Positions 45,723 to 56,245 are shown, counted from the stretch's first letter. The stretch is 64,000 nucleotides of DNA from Streptomyces sclerotialus (GCF_040907265.1 NZ_JBFOHP010000002.1:3558501-3622500); one strand, 5' to 3'. The notes: generated from the sequence alone by a model not told the origin. Numbers and translations: made by a program.

Positions 45723-47519
45723 CTACGCGTCCTCCGCCAGCTCCAGCCAGCGCATCTCCAGCTCGTCCTTCTCGTCCCTCAGCTCCCGCAGCTGCGCGTC
45801 CAGTTCGGCGACCTTGGCGAAGTCGGTGGCGTTGTCGGCGATCTGCGTGTGCAGCTTCGCCTCCTTCGTACCGATCTTGTCCAGCTGTCGCTCGATCTTC
45901 TGGAGCTCCTTCTGCGTCGCGCGGTCCACGGCGGCGGACTTCTGCTTGGGGGCCGCGGCCGCCGGCGCGGGCGCCGCGGCCTCCGCCATCTTCTGCCGGC
46001 GCTCGATGTACTCGTCCAGGCCGCGCGGCAGCATCCGCAGCGTCGCGTCGCCCAGCAGCGCGAACACCCGGTCGGTGGTCCGCTCGACGAAGTACCGGTC
46101 GTGGCTGATGACGACCATCGAGCCGGGCCAGCCGTCGAGCAGGTCCTCCAGCTGCGTCAGCGTCTCGATGTCCAGGTCGTTGGTCGGCTCGTCGAGGAAG
46201 AGCACGTTCGGCTCGTCCATCAGCAGCCGCAGGATCTGCAGGCGGCGGCGCTCACCGCCGGAGAGGTCGCCGACCGGCGTCCACTGCTTCTCCTTCGTGA
46301 AGCCGAACTTCTCGCACAGCTGGCTCGCGGTCATCTCCCGGCCCTTGCCGAGGTCCACCCGCTCGCGCACCCGCTGTACGGCCTCCAGCACCCGCCAGGA
46401 CGGGTCCAGCTCCGCGACCTCCTGCGAGAGGTACGCCAGCTTCACCGTCCTCCCGACGACGATCTTCCCGCCGGCCGGCTGCGCCTCGCCCTGCGTACGC
46501 GCCGCGTCGGCCAGCGCCCGCAGCAGCGAGGTCTTGCCCGCGCCGTTGACGCCCACCAGGCCGACCCGGTCGCCGGGGCCGAGCTGCCAGGTGAGGTGCT
46601 TCAGCAGCACCTTGGGCCCGGCCTGTACGGTCACGTCCTCCAGGTCGAAGACCGTCTTGCCCAGCCGGGAGCTGGCGAACTTCATCAGCTCGGCGCTGTC
46701 CCGGGGCGGCGGCACGTCGGCGATCAGTTCGTTGGCGGCCTCGATGCGGAAGCGCGGCTTGCTCGTACGGGCCGGGGCGCCGCGCCGCAGCCACGCCAGC
46801 TCCTTGCGCATGAGGTTCTGCCGCTTGGCTTCCTCGCTGGCGGCGATCCGCTCCCGCTCGGCACGCGCGAACACGTAGTCGCTGTAGCCGCCCTCGTACT
46901 CGTGCACGTCGCCGCGCTGCACATCCCACATGCGCGTACAGACCTGGTCCAGGAACCACCGGTCGTGGGTGACGACGACGAGCGCGGAGCGCCGCGCCTG
47001 GAGGTGCCGCGCCAGCCAGGAGATGCCTTCGACGTCCAGGTGGTTGGTCGGCTCGTCGAGGACGATCATGTCCTGCTCGGCGATCAGCAGCTTCGCGAGC
47101 GCGATGCGGCGCCGCTCGCCACCGGAGAGCGGACCGATGACGGTGTCCAGGCCCTGCGGGAAGCCCGGCAGGTCCAGGCCGCCGAAGAGCCCGGTCAGCA
47201 CGTCGCGGATCTTGGCGTTGCCGGCCCACTCGTGGTCGGCGAGGTCGCCGATCACCTCGTGCCGGACGGTGGCCTCCGGGTCGAGCGAGTCGTGCTGCGT
47301 CAGCACACCGAGGCGCAGCCCGTTCACGTGTGTGACGCGTCCGTCGTCCGGGGCCTCCAGCTGGGCGAGGATGCGGATCAGGGTCGTCTTGCCGTCACCG
47401 TTGCGGCCGACGACGCCGATCCGGTCGCCCTCGTTGACGCCGAGGGAGACGCCGTCCAGCAGCGTGCGCAGCGCGTACGCCTTGCTGACGGCTTCCAGAT
47501 TGACGAGGTTCGCGGCCAT
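45723..47519 (-). CDS. ABC-F family ATPase (Uup-like)
   Basis: A 598-residue protein with two ABC ATPase domains and no membrane segment. Domain 1 has GRNGDGKTTL, LSGGERRRIALAKLL and MIVLDEPTNHLD. Domain 2 has GVNGAGKTSLL, LSGGERRRLQILRLL and VLFLDEPTNDLD. The linker between them is short and basic, and the C-terminus (about 515-598) is a charged coiled coil as in Uup. ABC-F proteins act on ribosomes or DNA rather than transport. The start is an ATG 147 bases from the divergent hydrolase gene. Confidence 0.93.
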   Translation of the reverse strand: MAANLVNLEAVSKAYALRTLLDGVSLGVNEGDRIGVVGRNGDGKTTLIRILAQLEAPDDGRVTHVNGLRLGVLTQHDSLDPEATVRHEVIGDLADHEWAGNAKIRDVLTGLFGGLDLPGFPQGLDTVIGPLSGGERRRIALAKLLIAEQDMIVLDEPTNHLDVEGISWLARHLQARRSALVVVTHDRWFLDQVCTRMWDVQRGDVHEYEGGYSDYVFARAERERIAASEEAKRQNLMRKELAWLRRGAPARTSKPRFRIEAANELIADVPPPRDSAELMKFASSRLGKTVFDLEDVTVQAGPKVLLKHLTWQLGPGDRVGLVGVNGAGKTSLLRALADAARTQGEAQPAGGKIVVGRTVKLAYLSQEVAELDPSWRVLEAVQRVRERVDLGKGREMTASQLCEKFGFTKEKQWTPVGDLSGGERRRLQILRLLMDEPNVLFLDEPTNDLDIETLTQLEDLLDGWPGSMVVISHDRYFVERTTDRVFALLGDATLRMLPRGLDEYIERRQKMAEAAAPAPAAAAPKQKSAAVDRATQKELQKIERQLDKIGTKEAKLHTQIADNATDFAKVAELDAQLRELRDEKDELEMRWLELAEDA

Positions 47520-47665
47520 CTCACTCCTGCGCTTCGCATCGGTCGGCCTTCCAGCCTAGTCCGGCACGCCGGTCACTCCCGCATCACGTCCGCGGCGGAC
47601 CTCCGTGGCAGCACCCGGCAACCGCCCCCGTCGGTCGCGGCCTGCGGCCTTGCTAGCGTCGCGCC

Positions 47666-48397
47666 ATGACAGTGGATCTCGAAGTGGATGTCGAGCACGG
47701 CCTGCCCTACGGGCCGAGCGGCAAGCTCCTGGACGTGTACCGGCCCGCCGCGGCGGCGGTCCCGCCCCCGGCCGTCCTGCTGTGGCACGGCATCGGGCCG
47801 GACGAGCGGGACGTACTGGCGCCGCTGGCCCGTACGGCCGCGGCGCTGGGCGCGGTGGTCCTCGTGCCCGACTGGCGCCCGGACGCCGAGGACCGGGGCC
47901 GTACGCACCTGCTGGAGTCGCTCGCGTACCTGCGCGAGCGGGCGGCCCTGCACGGCGCCGACCCGGAGCGGACCGTGCTGGCCGGCTGGTCGACCGGGGC
48001 CACCTCCGCGGTCGGCGCCGCGCTGGACCCGGACGCCGTCGGCGGGTGGCGGCCGTCGGCGGTGGTCGGCGTCGCGGGCCGGTTCGACATACCGGACCGC
48101 TTCGGCGGAGCGGCCGCGCTGGAGCGGATCGCGGCGGGCGCGGCCCCGGCCGTTCCCGTGCACCTCGTGCACGGCAGCGAGGACCCGGTGGTGCCGGCCC
48201 AGCACTCCCGTGATCTGGCCGCGGCGCTGCGCGCGCGTGAGCTGCTGGTGACGCTCGACGAGTGCCCCGCCGACCACGCCGGGGTGATCATGACCGCGTA
48301 CGACCCGGCGCGGAACCGCTGTGTCCCGGCGGCCGACGAGGGCGTGCTCGCGGCCGGCCGCCGGGCCGCCGAACTCCTCGCCGGCGCCGCGGGCTGA
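47666..48397 (+). CDS. Alpha/beta hydrolase
   Basis: This 243-residue protein has an esterase/lipase-type fold: LLWHGIG (oxyanion loop), the nucleophile elbow GWSTGATS, the acid in HGSEDPVVPA and the histidine in CPADHAGVI. No signal peptide is present. The substrate cannot be told from sequence. It is convergent with ispE, with about 60 bases between the stops. Confidence 0.88.
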   Translation: MTVDLEVDVEHGLPYGPSGKLLDVYRPAAAAVPPPAVLLWHGIGPDERDVLAPLARTAAALGAVVLVPDWRPDAEDRGRTHLLESLAYLRERAALHGADPERTVLAGWSTGATSAVGAALDPDAVGGWRPSAVVGVAGRFDIPDRFGGAAALERIAAGAAPAVPVHLVHGSEDPVVPAQHSRDLAAALRARELLVTLDECPADHAGVIMTAYDPARNRCVPAADEGVLAAGRRAAELLAGAAG

Positions 48398-48459
48398 GAG
48401 CGCGGCGCCAGCTGAGACCAGCGCGGGCTGAGAGCGCTCCGGCCCCCGGGCGGCGTCGC

Positions 48460-49380
48460 TCAGCCGATGACCGTCGCGCCCGGGGCCGGGCTCGCCGCGA
48501 CGCGGGCCGACCGGCAGGTGCCGGACGCCAGGAGCGCCGCGGCGACCCGCTCCGCGGCCTCGCGGTCCGCCGCGAGGAAGGCCGTGGTCGGGCCGGACCC
48601 GGAGACGAGCGCCGCCAGGGCGCCCGCCTCCGTGCCCGCCTCCAGGGTCGCGGCGAGCGACGGGAAGAGCGAGAGGGCCGCGGGCTGGAGGTCGTTGGAG
48701 AGCGACTTGGCCAGCGCGGCCGTGTCCCCCGTACGGAGCGCCGCCAGCAGGGCCGGGGACGCTTCGGGCGCCGGTACGTCGGTGCCCTCGGTGAGCCGGT
48801 CGAACTCGCGGTAGACCGCGGGCGTGGACAGCCCGCCGTCCGCCGCGGCGAACACCCAGTGGAAGGCGCCGCCGACCTCCAGCGGCGTCAGCCGCTCGCC
48901 CCGCCCCGTGCCGAGCGCGGCCTCGCCGACCAGGCTGAACGGTACGTCGCTGCCCAGCTCGGCACAGATGTCGAGCAGTTCCTCGCGGCTCGCGCCGGTG
49001 CCCCACAGGGCGTCGCAGGCGAGCAGCGCGCCCGCGCCGTCCGCGCTGCCACCCGCCATGCCGCCCGCGACCGGGATGTCCTTGGCGATGTGCAGGTGGA
49101 CGCGCGGCTCGATGCCGTGCCGCGCTGCCAGCAGTTCGGCGGCGCGCGCGGCGAGGTTCGTACGGTCCAGCGGGACCTGCCCGGCGTCCGGGCCCTCGCA
49201 GGTGAGCGTCAGGGTGTCGGCGGGCGCCGCGGTGACCTCGTCGTACAGGCCGACGGCCAGGAAGACGTTGGCCAGGTCGTGGAAGCCGTCGGCGCGTGCG
49301 GCGCCGACCGCCAGCTGGACGTTGACCTTCGCGGGGACGCGGACGGTGACGGACTCGGGAGCGGTACGGGACGCGGTCAC
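48460..49380 (-). CDS. ispE: 4-diphosphocytidyl-2-C-methyl-D-erythritol kinase
   Basis: IspE is the ATP-dependent fourth step of the non-mevalonate isoprenoid pathway. The 306-residue protein starts at a GTG overlapping the rsmA stop. GHMP motifs are [31 protein letters not shown] (ATP loop) and [14 protein letters not shown]. It is last in the rpf-rsmA-ispE operon. Confidence 0.97.
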   Translation of the reverse strand: MTASRTAPESVTVRVPAKVNVQLAVGAARADGFHDLANVFLAVGLYDEVTAAPADTLTLTCEGPDAGQVPLDRTNLAARAAELLAARHGIEPRVHLHIAKDIPVAGGMAGGSADGAGALLACDALWGTGASREELLDICAELGSDVPFSLVGEAALGTGRGERLTPLEVGGAFHWVFAAADGGLSTPAVYREFDRLTEGTDVPAPEASPALLAALRTGDTAALAKSLSNDLQPAALSLFPSLAATLEAGTEAGALAALVSGSGPTTAFLAADREAAERVAAALLASGTCRSARVAASPAPGATVIG

Positions 49381-50258
49381 TGGGCTGCGGCTTCCTTGTG
49401 CTCGGCGATGCGGGCGAACTCTTCGACGGTCAGCGACTCCCCGCGGGCCTGCGGCGAGACGCCCGCCGCGACCAGCGCGGCCTCGGCGGCGGCGGCCGAG
49501 CCCGCCCAGCCGGCGAGCGCGGAGCGGAGCGTCTTGCGGCGCTGCGCGAAGGCGGCGTCCACCGCGGCGAACACCTCGTCCCGGCTGGCGGTGGTGTCCA
49601 GCGGCTTGTCGCGGCGGACGAGGGAGACCAGCCCGGAGTCGACGTTGGGCGCGGGCCAGAAGACGTTGCGGCCGATCGCGCCGGCCCGCTTGACCTCGGC
49701 GTACCAGTTCGCCTTGACCGACGGGACGCCGTAGACCTTGTTGCCGGGGCGGGCCGCGAGCCGGTCGGCGACCTCGGACTGGACCATGACGAGCGTGCGC
49801 TCGATGGTCGGGAAGGTCGCCATCATGTGCAGGAGGACGGGGACCGCGACGTTGTACGGGAGGTTGGCGACCAGGGCGGTGGGCGGCGGGCCGGGCAGCT
49901 CGGTGACCTTCATCGCGTCGGAGTGGACCAGCGCGAAGCGGTCGGCCCGCTCCGGCAGCCGCGCCTCGACCGTCGCGGGCAGCGCGGCCGCCAGCACGTC
50001 GTCGATCTCCACGGCGGTGACCCGGTCGGCGGCCTCCAGGAGCGCCAGGGTCAGCGAGCCGAGGCCCGGGCCGACCTCGACGACCACGTCGTCGGGACGC
50101 ACCTCCGCCGTCCGCACGATCCGGCGGACGGTGTTGGCGTCGATGACGAAGTTCTGGCCGCGCTGCTTGGTGGGACGGACGCCCAGCGTCGCGGCCAGTT
50201 CGCGGATGTCGGCGGGGCCCAGGAGCGGGCCGGGCTCATCGGTGCTGCTGTTGGTCAC
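49377..50258 (-). CDS. rsmA: 16S rRNA (adenine1518/1519-N6)-dimethyltransferase
   Basis: RsmA (KsgA) dimethylates two adjacent adenines near the 3' end of 16S rRNA. The 293-residue protein shows [24 protein letters not shown] motif [17 protein letters not shown] and the catalytic NLPY motif ([17 protein letters not shown]). It starts at a GTG overlapping the rpf stop (GTGA) and overlaps ispE by 4 bases, so the three genes are translationally coupled. Confidence 0.97.
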   Translation of the reverse strand: MTNSSTDEPGPLLGPADIRELAATLGVRPTKQRGQNFVIDANTVRRIVRTAEVRPDDVVVEVGPGLGSLTLALLEAADRVTAVEIDDVLAAALPATVEARLPERADRFALVHSDAMKVTELPGPPPTALVANLPYNVAVPVLLHMMATFPTIERTLVMVQSEVADRLAARPGNKVYGVPSVKANWYAEVKRAGAIGRNVFWPAPNVDSGLVSLVRRDKPLDTTASRDEVFAAVDAAFAQRRKTLRSALAGWAGSAAAAEAALVAAGVSPQARGESLTVEEFARIAEHKEAAAQ

Positions 50259-51889
50259 TGGTGAAGCTTACGGCCGCACACCGGCCACGGGCTCGCCCCC
50301 CGGCTGACGTACAGCTTCTTCGCCCGGTACGTCTGCTCCTCGGGGGGCGCGTCCTGCGGGGCGCCGCTCCCGCCGAGCGAGTGCCAGGTGGGGCGGTCGA
50401 ACTGGTACAGCCCGCCGTACGTGCCCGACGGGTCGACCGCGTCGGCCCGGCCGCCGGTCTCGCACTGCGCGAGGCCCTGCCAGTTGAGGTGGTCGGCACC
50501 GGCCACGCTGTCGGGCACCGGTGCGGTACCCACGTGCACGACCTCGGGGCGCGACGCACGCAGCACCTCCTGGCGCAGCAGCCGCGGCCGCTGCCGTACC
50601 CCGTTGACGGTACGCAGCTGGTACGTGACCCGCCGCACCCCGGGCCGCCCCGGCTGGACCACCGACTCGGTGCCCTTGAGGAGCGTGGGGTCGTCGACGC
50701 GCCGCGTCTCGAAGGCGATCGCCTCGTCGCGGACCTCCCGGGAGCCGGTCACCCGCAGCACGGAGATGGTCTGGCCCTCCCGGGGGAAGCTGTCGAGCGG
50801 TACGGAGGCGGTGTCCTGGCCGCGCAGCCGGATGCCGGCCTGGTGGAGTGCGGTGCGCACGGTGGCGGCGTTGGTGCGGACGGTCCGCGCCTGGCCGTCG
50901 GCCATGAAGGTCATGGAGCGCTCGGTGCGTACGGCCAGCTCGATGCCGTGCCGGGCGATCGGCCGCGCACGCGAGGCGGAGATGTAGGCGCCCTCGGCCC
51001 GCACGCCGAGCTGGCGCAGCGCGCCCTCGACGGTGCGCGCCGTGGTCCACACCCGGCGGCGGTGGCCGTCCAGGGTGAGCTCGATGGGCCGGCCGTAGCG
51101 CACGGCCACCTCGTCGCCGCTGTCCAGCGGGGCGTCGGCGGCGGGCGCCACGATGTCGTGCGGACCGACCGGCACGCCTTCGGAGGCCAGCAGCTCGCCG
51201 ACGTCCCCGGCGAAGGTGTGCAGCCGCCGCGGGTCACCGTCGACGCTGAGCCGGACCGCCTTGTCGTGCGCGACGAAGGCGGTGGTGCCGCCCGCGAGGA
51301 ACGCCACGACCAGCGCCTGCGGGACCAGCCGGCGCAGCCCTTCGGGGCGCTCGACGAACCGCTTCCGGCGGGCCGCGCGCCGGGCGGCGGCCCGGCCGCC
51401 CGACCGGCTCCCGGCCCGGCCCCCGGCGGCCGGCAGAGGGTCGTACGGCTCCGTGTCCGGCTGCGGCCCGTCCGGCTGCCGGTCGTACGGCTGCTGGTCG
51501 GGCAGGTGGGACGGGGGGACCCGCGGCGCGGGTACCTGCGGCTCGGTCGCCACCAGGTCCGGCGGCTCCGGCGCGTACGACGGCGCCGGGTACGCCTCGG
51601 CGTACGACTCCGGTACGTACGACTCCGGTGCGTACGGCTCCGGTGCGTACGCCTGCGGGGCGTGGCCCCGGGGGACGTACGTCCGCACGTCGTACGCGGC
51701 GCCGGCGTCGTACGCGGCGTGGCCGTCGTGCGGCCGGGCCGCGCGGGCCGCCTGGTACGTGTCGTACACCTGCGCCTCGTCGGGCGGCCCGTACGGCCCG
51801 TACCCCTGCGTCTCGTGGTCCCCCGGCCAGCCGTACGCCTGCGGCGGTTCGTACGCCGGGGCGAATCCGTATCGCTGCGAATGACTCAC
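50255..51889 (-). CDS. RpfB-like resuscitation-promoting factor with DUF348 and G5 domains
   Basis: Rpf proteins are secreted muralytic enzymes that stimulate germination or growth. The 544-residue protein starts at a GTG. Residues about 1-180 are Tyr/Pro-rich with short repeats ([16 protein letters not shown]). A membrane anchor ([18 protein letters not shown]) precedes three DUF348 units ([55 protein letters not shown]) and a G5 domain. The C-terminal Rpf fold has [18 protein letters not shown] (catalytic Glu) and [19 protein letters not shown]. The long cytoplasmic tail is unusual for RpfB. Confidence 0.93.
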   Translation of the reverse strand: MSHSQRYGFAPAYEPPQAYGWPGDHETQGYGPYGPPDEAQVYDTYQAARAARPHDGHAAYDAGAAYDVRTYVPRGHAPQAYAPEPYAPESYVPESYAEAYPAPSYAPEPPDLVATEPQVPAPRVPPSHLPDQQPYDRQPDGPQPDTEPYDPLPAAGGRAGSRSGGRAAARRAARRKRFVERPEGLRRLVPQALVVAFLAGGTTAFVAHDKAVRLSVDGDPRRLHTFAGDVGELLASEGVPVGPHDIVAPAADAPLDSGDEVAVRYGRPIELTLDGHRRRVWTTARTVEGALRQLGVRAEGAYISASRARPIARHGIELAVRTERSMTFMADGQARTVRTNAATVRTALHQAGIRLRGQDTASVPLDSFPREGQTISVLRVTGSREVRDEAIAFETRRVDDPTLLKGTESVVQPGRPGVRRVTYQLRTVNGVRQRPRLLRQEVLRASRPEVVHVGTAPVPDSVAGADHLNWQGLAQCETGGRADAVDPSGTYGGLYQFDRPTWHSLGGSGAPQDAPPEEQTYRAKKLYVSRGASPWPVCGRKLHQ

Positions 51890-51991
51890 GACGCTCCACG
51901 TGCCCGGGACCGGTTGACGGGCGGAATGTAGCGGAGAGGAGGATCACTCCCCAAAGTCGCGCGACTACGGAGGGTGGCGGCCGGGGGTAGG

Positions 51992-52861
51992 TCAGTACCC
52001 GAATGCGCGGGCCGTGTTGGCCGCGACGGCTGTGGCCAGCGCGTCCTCGTCCATTCTCTTGACCTCGGCCATGGCACGGAGCGTGACCGGAATGAGGTAC
52101 GGCGCGTTAGGCCGACCGCGGTACGGCGCGGGCGTCAGGAACGGGGCGTCGGTCTCGACGAGCACCAGCTCCGGCGGAGCCACGGCCAGCGCGTCCCGCA
52201 GCGGCTGCGCGTTCTTGAAGGTCACGTTGCCGGCGAAGGACATGAAGTAGCCGGCCTCGGCGCAGACCTTCGCCATCTCGGCATCCCCGGAGTAGCAGTG
52301 GAAGACGGTCCGCTCCGGCGCGCCCTCCTCGCGCAGCACGCGCAGCACGTCGTCGTGCGCCTCACGGTCGTGGATGACCAGGGCCTTGCCGTGCCGCTTC
52401 GCGATCTCGATGTGCGCACGGAAGGAACGCTCCTGCGCGGCCATGCCCTCCGGGCCGGTGCGGAAGTGGTCGAGCCCGGTCTCGCCGACACCGAGGACGT
52501 GCGGCAGCGCGGCGAGCCGGTCGATCTCCGCGAGCGCCTCGTCCAGCGCCGCGTCGCCACCGGGCTCCCGCGCCCCCTGCCGCGACCAGCCGTCAGGATC
52601 GCCGTGCACGATGCGCGGCGCCTCGTTCGGATGCAGGGCCACCGCCGCGTGCACCGCCTCGTACGCCGCTGCCGTCTCCGCGGCCCAGCGCGAGCCGTTC
52701 ACGTCACAGCCCACCTGGACCACCGTCGTCACGCCGACGGCCGCGGCCTTGGTGAGCGCTTCCTCGACCGTCCCCGACTGCATGTCCAGGTGGGTGTGCG
52801 AGTCCGCCACGGAGACCCCGAGCGGTTCGGGCAGCGGCGGCGGTGCGTCCTTGGAGCTCAT
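51992..52861 (-). CDS. TatD family metal-dependent DNase
   Basis: TatD enzymes are cytoplasmic 3'-5' exonucleases implicated in DNA repair. The 289-residue protein has the metal motifs ADSHTHLDM, GVGETGLDHFR, ALVIHDREAHDD, FHCYSGDAEMA and LVETDAPFLTP. It lies just upstream of rpf with about 100 bases between. That gap contains the 12-base palindrome AGTCGCGCGACT (51955-51966). Confidence 0.95.
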   Translation of the reverse strand: MSSKDAPPPLPEPLGVSVADSHTHLDMQSGTVEEALTKAAAVGVTTVVQVGCDVNGSRWAAETAAAYEAVHAAVALHPNEAPRIVHGDPDGWSRQGAREPGGDAALDEALAEIDRLAALPHVLGVGETGLDHFRTGPEGMAAQERSFRAHIEIAKRHGKALVIHDREAHDDVLRVLREEGAPERTVFHCYSGDAEMAKVCAEAGYFMSFAGNVTFKNAQPLRDALAVAPPELVLVETDAPFLTPAPYRGRPNAPYLIPVTLRAMAEVKRMDEDALATAVAANTARAFGY

Positions 52862-52907
52862 GCCGCGATCCTACGAGGACCGCGGCGCTCCGCCGCGGCG
52901 GCGGTCC

Positions 52908-53339
52908 TCACCTGCGGTGGTGCTGGAAGGGGTGCAGCAGGTCGGACAGATGCCAGTGGTGGCCGCGCCGCTCCGGGGCACCGTCACCGGAGCCGCCGGC
53001 GTCACCGGCCGGGCCGGTCGTGGGCTGCGGCCTGCGCGGCGCGTACAGCCGCTCGGCGGCCGCCGAGACCATGGAAACCTGACCGGCCCGCATGATGCGG
53101 ACGACGTGCCCGCCGCACTGGAGGCAGGTGGGCCGGGTCAGCGGTGAGGGGACGCGCTCGCCGTCCGCGTAGTAGACGACGCGCGGTTCGCCGGACACGT
53201 CCACGTGGTGCTCGATGTCGTAGGCCTGCTCCCAGCCGTGCCCGCACTTCATGCAGGCGAAGGAGTAGGCCTCGTGCGCGGAGGGCTCGGTCCGGGCCGG
53301 GTGCGGTATCCCGCTCGTGGTTCCCACAGATTCAGTCAT
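52908..53339 (-). CDS. Zinc-ribbon protein of unknown function
   Basis: The ATG at 53339 has GAGGAG upstream and gives 143 residues. Two CxxC pairs (FACMKCGHGWEQ and TCLQCGGHV) would bind one zinc. The C-terminal third is Gly/Pro-rich and ends with many His (RRGHHWHLSDLLHPFQHHRR). It is a small conserved-looking Streptomyces protein between tatD and rsmI; function unknown. Confidence 0.85.
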   Translation of the reverse strand: MTESVGTTSGIPHPARTEPSAHEAYSFACMKCGHGWEQAYDIEHHVDVSGEPRVVYYADGERVPSPLTRPTCLQCGGHVVRIMRAGQVSMVSAAAERLYAPRRPQPTTGPAGDAGGSGDGAPERRGHHWHLSDLLHPFQHHRR

Positions 53340-53518
53340 CGCAGCTCCTCTTGTCCGCCGGACAAGTTCTCGGGGCGCCCTCGGAGACGGACGTCCCACC
53401 TCCAGTGGACGCCTTTCCGAGCTGCGATGCAGCAAAGGTTCTCCCTGTTGGCCCAGATTTGAGCGGGCCGAGGGAAAAGACCGTGCCCGGCCGACCTCCG
53501 CTTTACCTTCCAGACCCG

Positions 53519-54388
53519 TCATTTACCCGCGCGGGAGTCACCACGCTCCGCGTTCTTCGCCGCCACGACCGCGTCGAAGACCTCCCGCTTGGGTACGCCC
53601 GCCTCGGCCGCGACCCCCGCGATGGCCTCCTTGCGCCGCTCGCCGGCCTCCTCCCGGACCCGCACCCGGCGCACCAGTTCCTCGGGCCCGAGGTCGCCGG
53701 GGCCCGGCTCGGGCGCGCCCTCCACCACGATCGTGATCTCGCCGCGCACCCCTTCGGCCGCCCACTCGGCCAGCTCACCGAGCGGCCCGCGGCGGACCTC
53801 CTCGTACGTCTTCGTCAGCTCGCGGCAGACGGCGCCGCGCCGCTCCGCGCCGAAGACCTCCGCCATCGCGGCGAGCGCGTCGGCCAGCCGGTGCGGCGCC
53901 TCGAAGTACACCAGCGTGCGGCGCTCGGCGGCGACCTCCTTCAGCCGCCCGGTGCGCTCCCCCGCCTTCCGCGGCAGGAACCCCTCGAAGCAGAAACGGT
54001 CCACCGGCAGCCCGGAGACCGCCAGCGCGGTGAGCACGGCCGAGGGCCCCGGCACGGCCGTCACCTTCACACCACGCTCCACGGCCGCCGCCACCAGCCG
54101 GTACCCCGGGTCGGAGACCGAGGGCATGCCCGCGTCGGTGACCAGCAGCACCCGCGCCCCGCCTTCGAGCGCCTCGGCCAGCTCCGGGGTGCGCGCCGAC
54201 TCGTTCCCCTCGAAGTACGACACCACCCGGCCCGTGGTGTGCACGCCCAGCGCGGTCGTCAGCCGGCGCAGCCTGCGGGTGTCCTCGGCCGCGATCACGT
54301 CGGCGGCGAGCAGCTCGGCGGCCAGCCGCGGCGGTGCGTCCTCGGTGTCGCCGATGGGGGTCCCTGCGAGTACGAGCGTTCCAGTCAC
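53519..54388 (-). CDS. rsmI: 16S rRNA (cytidine1402-2'-O)-methyltransferase
   Basis: RsmI methylates the ribose of C1402 in the 16S rRNA decoding centre. The 289-residue protein starts at a GTG and has the tetrapyrrole-methylase fold: LVLAGTPIGDTEDAPPRL, IAAEDTRRLRRL, LLVTDAGMPSVSDPGYRLV, PGPSAVLTALAVSGLP and FLPRKAGER. It is divergent from pmt, with about 98 bases between. Confidence 0.96.
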   Translation of the reverse strand: MTGTLVLAGTPIGDTEDAPPRLAAELLAADVIAAEDTRRLRRLTTALGVHTTGRVVSYFEGNESARTPELAEALEGGARVLLVTDAGMPSVSDPGYRLVAAAVERGVKVTAVPGPSAVLTALAVSGLPVDRFCFEGFLPRKAGERTGRLKEVAAERRTLVYFEAPHRLADALAAMAEVFGAERRGAVCRELTKTYEEVRRGPLGELAEWAAEGVRGEITIVVEGAPEPGPGDLGPEELVRRVRVREEAGERRKEAIAGVAAEAGVPKREVFDAVVAAKNAERGDSRAGK

Positions 54389-54486
54389 GGCCCCATCCTT
54401 TCAGGCGCACCGGCATCCTTCCCGCCGCGCGGAGAGACGGGCCGGAGAGACGCGCCTCTCACAGACCGCTTCCCTACGATGGCCCG

Positions 54487-56244
54487 GTGACGAGTGACAC
54501 CGCGACCAACGACCGGCGTGCCGACGACCACCGCCGGCCCCCGGCGGCCGCCGCGCGGGCGCCCCACGGCGGCGTCCTGGCGCCGACCGCCTGGCTGCGG
54601 CGGCTGCGCCGCTTCGGCTACACCGCACGCGCGGACCGGGACGTACGCACCCGGCTGCTCGCACCCTTCCCCGCCCCACAGGTCTCCCCCGGCCTCGCCC
54701 GGCTCGCCGCCTGGGGCCTCCCCCTGCTCGTCGCGCTCCTCGCCGGCATCCTGCGCTTCTGGCGCCTGGGCAGCCCGGACAAGGTGATATTCGACGAGAC
54801 GTACTACCCCAAGGACGCCTGGTCCCTGCTGCAGTACGGCTACGAGGGCACCTGGGCGAAGAACGCCAACGACGCGCTGGTCGGCGACCCGTCACGCATC
54901 CTGCTCAGCCCCGAGCACTCCTACGTCGTCCACCCGCCCGTCGGGAAGTGGATGATCGCGCTGGGCGAGTGGGCCTTCGGCATGAACCCCTTCGGCTGGC
55001 GCTTCATGACGGCCCTCCTCGGCACCCTCTCGGTGCTGATGATCTGCCGCATCGGCCGCCGTCTGCTGCGCTCCACCACCCTCGGCTGTCTGGCGGGCCT
55101 GCTGCTCGCCGTGGACGGCCTGCACTTCGTCATGAGCCGCACGGCGCTCCTCGACCTCATCGTCATGTTCTGGGTCGTCGCCGCGTTCGGCTGCCTCCTC
55201 GTCGACCGGGACCGCACCCGCGCCCGGCTCGCCGCCGCGCTGCCCGTCGGGGAGGACGGCCTCGCCCGCCCCGACGAGGGGACCGGCGACCGGCTGCGCC
55301 TGGGGTGGCGCCCCTGGCGCCTGGCCGCCGGCCTCTGCCTCGGCCTCTCCGCCGCCACCAAGTGGAACGGCCTGTACTTCCTCGCCGCGTTCGCGCTGAT
55401 GTCGGTCCTCTGGGACGCCGCAGCCCGCCGCACGGCGGGCGCCCGCCACCCGTACCGCTCGGCCCTCCGCCGCGACGTCGTACCGGCCTTCCTCTCCACC
55501 GTCGTCCTCGCGGCGGCCGCCTACCTCGCCTCCTGGAGCGGCTGGATCGCCACCAAGGGCGGCTACTACCGCGACTGGGCCACCACCCCCGAAGGCCGCG
55601 CGTCCGGCTGGACCTGGCTGCCCGACTGGCTGCGCAGCCTGTGGCACTACCAGCACGAGGTCTACGAGTTCCACACCCACCTGACGTCCACCCACACCTA
55701 CCAGTCCAACCCCTGGAGCTGGCTGGTCCTCGGCCGCCCGGTCTCCTACTTCTACGAGGACCCCAAGGCCGGCCAGGACGGCTGCACGGCCGCCGAGGGC
55801 TGCGCCCGCGAGGTCCTCGCGCTCGGCACCCCGCTCCTGTGGTGGGCCGGCTGCTTCGCCCTGCTGTACGTCCTCTACCGCTGGCTGTTCCAGCGCGACT
55901 GGCGGGCCGGCGCGATCGCCTGCGGCATCGCCGCCGGCTACCTCCCCTGGTTCCTCTACCAGGAGCGCACGATCTTCCTCTTCTACGCGGTCGTCTTCGT
56001 CCCGTTCCTCTGCCTCGCCCTGGCCATGACGCTCGGCGCCGTCATCGGCCGCCCCACGGAATCCCCGTCGTCCCCTGCCCCCCTCCTCACCCAGGAACGC
56101 CGCCGAACAGCCGGCATCGTCACCGTCGGCATCCTGGTCCTCTTGATCATCTGGAACTTCATCTACTTCTACCCGGTCTACACGGGCCTTCCGATCCCCA
56201 AGTCGGCATGGCAGGGGCGGATGTGGCTGGACACGTGGGTGTAG
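54487..56244 (+). CDS. pmt: Dolichyl/polyprenyl-phosphate-mannose protein mannosyltransferase
   Basis: Pmt O-mannosylates secreted proteins on Thr/Ser using polyprenyl-phospho-mannose. The 585-residue membrane enzyme starts at a GTG and has the GT39 catalytic Asp-Glu in VIFDETYYPKDAW, HPPVGKWMIALGEW, and many membrane helices including LSAATKWNGLYFL. The C-terminus (SAWQGRMWLDTWV) falls in an 83-base direct repeat, so the gene end appears to have been rebuilt by an inserted island without changing the protein. In S. coelicolor, the pmt product is needed for infection by phage phiC31. Confidence 0.95.
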   Translation: MTSDTATNDRRADDHRRPPAAAARAPHGGVLAPTAWLRRLRRFGYTARADRDVRTRLLAPFPAPQVSPGLARLAAWGLPLLVALLAGILRFWRLGSPDKVIFDETYYPKDAWSLLQYGYEGTWAKNANDALVGDPSRILLSPEHSYVVHPPVGKWMIALGEWAFGMNPFGWRFMTALLGTLSVLMICRIGRRLLRSTTLGCLAGLLLAVDGLHFVMSRTALLDLIVMFWVVAAFGCLLVDRDRTRARLAAALPVGEDGLARPDEGTGDRLRLGWRPWRLAAGLCLGLSAATKWNGLYFLAAFALMSVLWDAAARRTAGARHPYRSALRRDVVPAFLSTVVLAAAAYLASWSGWIATKGGYYRDWATTPEGRASGWTWLPDWLRSLWHYQHEVYEFHTHLTSTHTYQSNPWSWLVLGRPVSYFYEDPKAGQDGCTAAEGCAREVLALGTPLLWWAGCFALLYVLYRWLFQRDWRAGAIACGIAAGYLPWFLYQERTIFLFYAVVFVPFLCLALAMTLGAVIGRPTESPSSPAPLLTQERRRTAGIVTVGILVLLIIWNFIYFYPVYTGLPIPKSAWQGRMWLDTWV

Positions 56245-56245
56245 C
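56163..56245 (+). repeat. Left attachment-type repeat (attL) inside pmt
   Basis: These 83 bases begin CTACTTCTACCCGG and end GTGGGTGTAGC. They cover the last 27 codons or so and the stop codon of pmt. The copy at 59957-60039 is identical at every position. Confidence 0.9.

Noticed and set aside
51890-51991. Possible c-di-AMP riboswitch upstream of rpf
   Set aside because: Some actinobacterial rpf genes carry one, but this gap is only about 100 bases and I see none of the expected paired elements.
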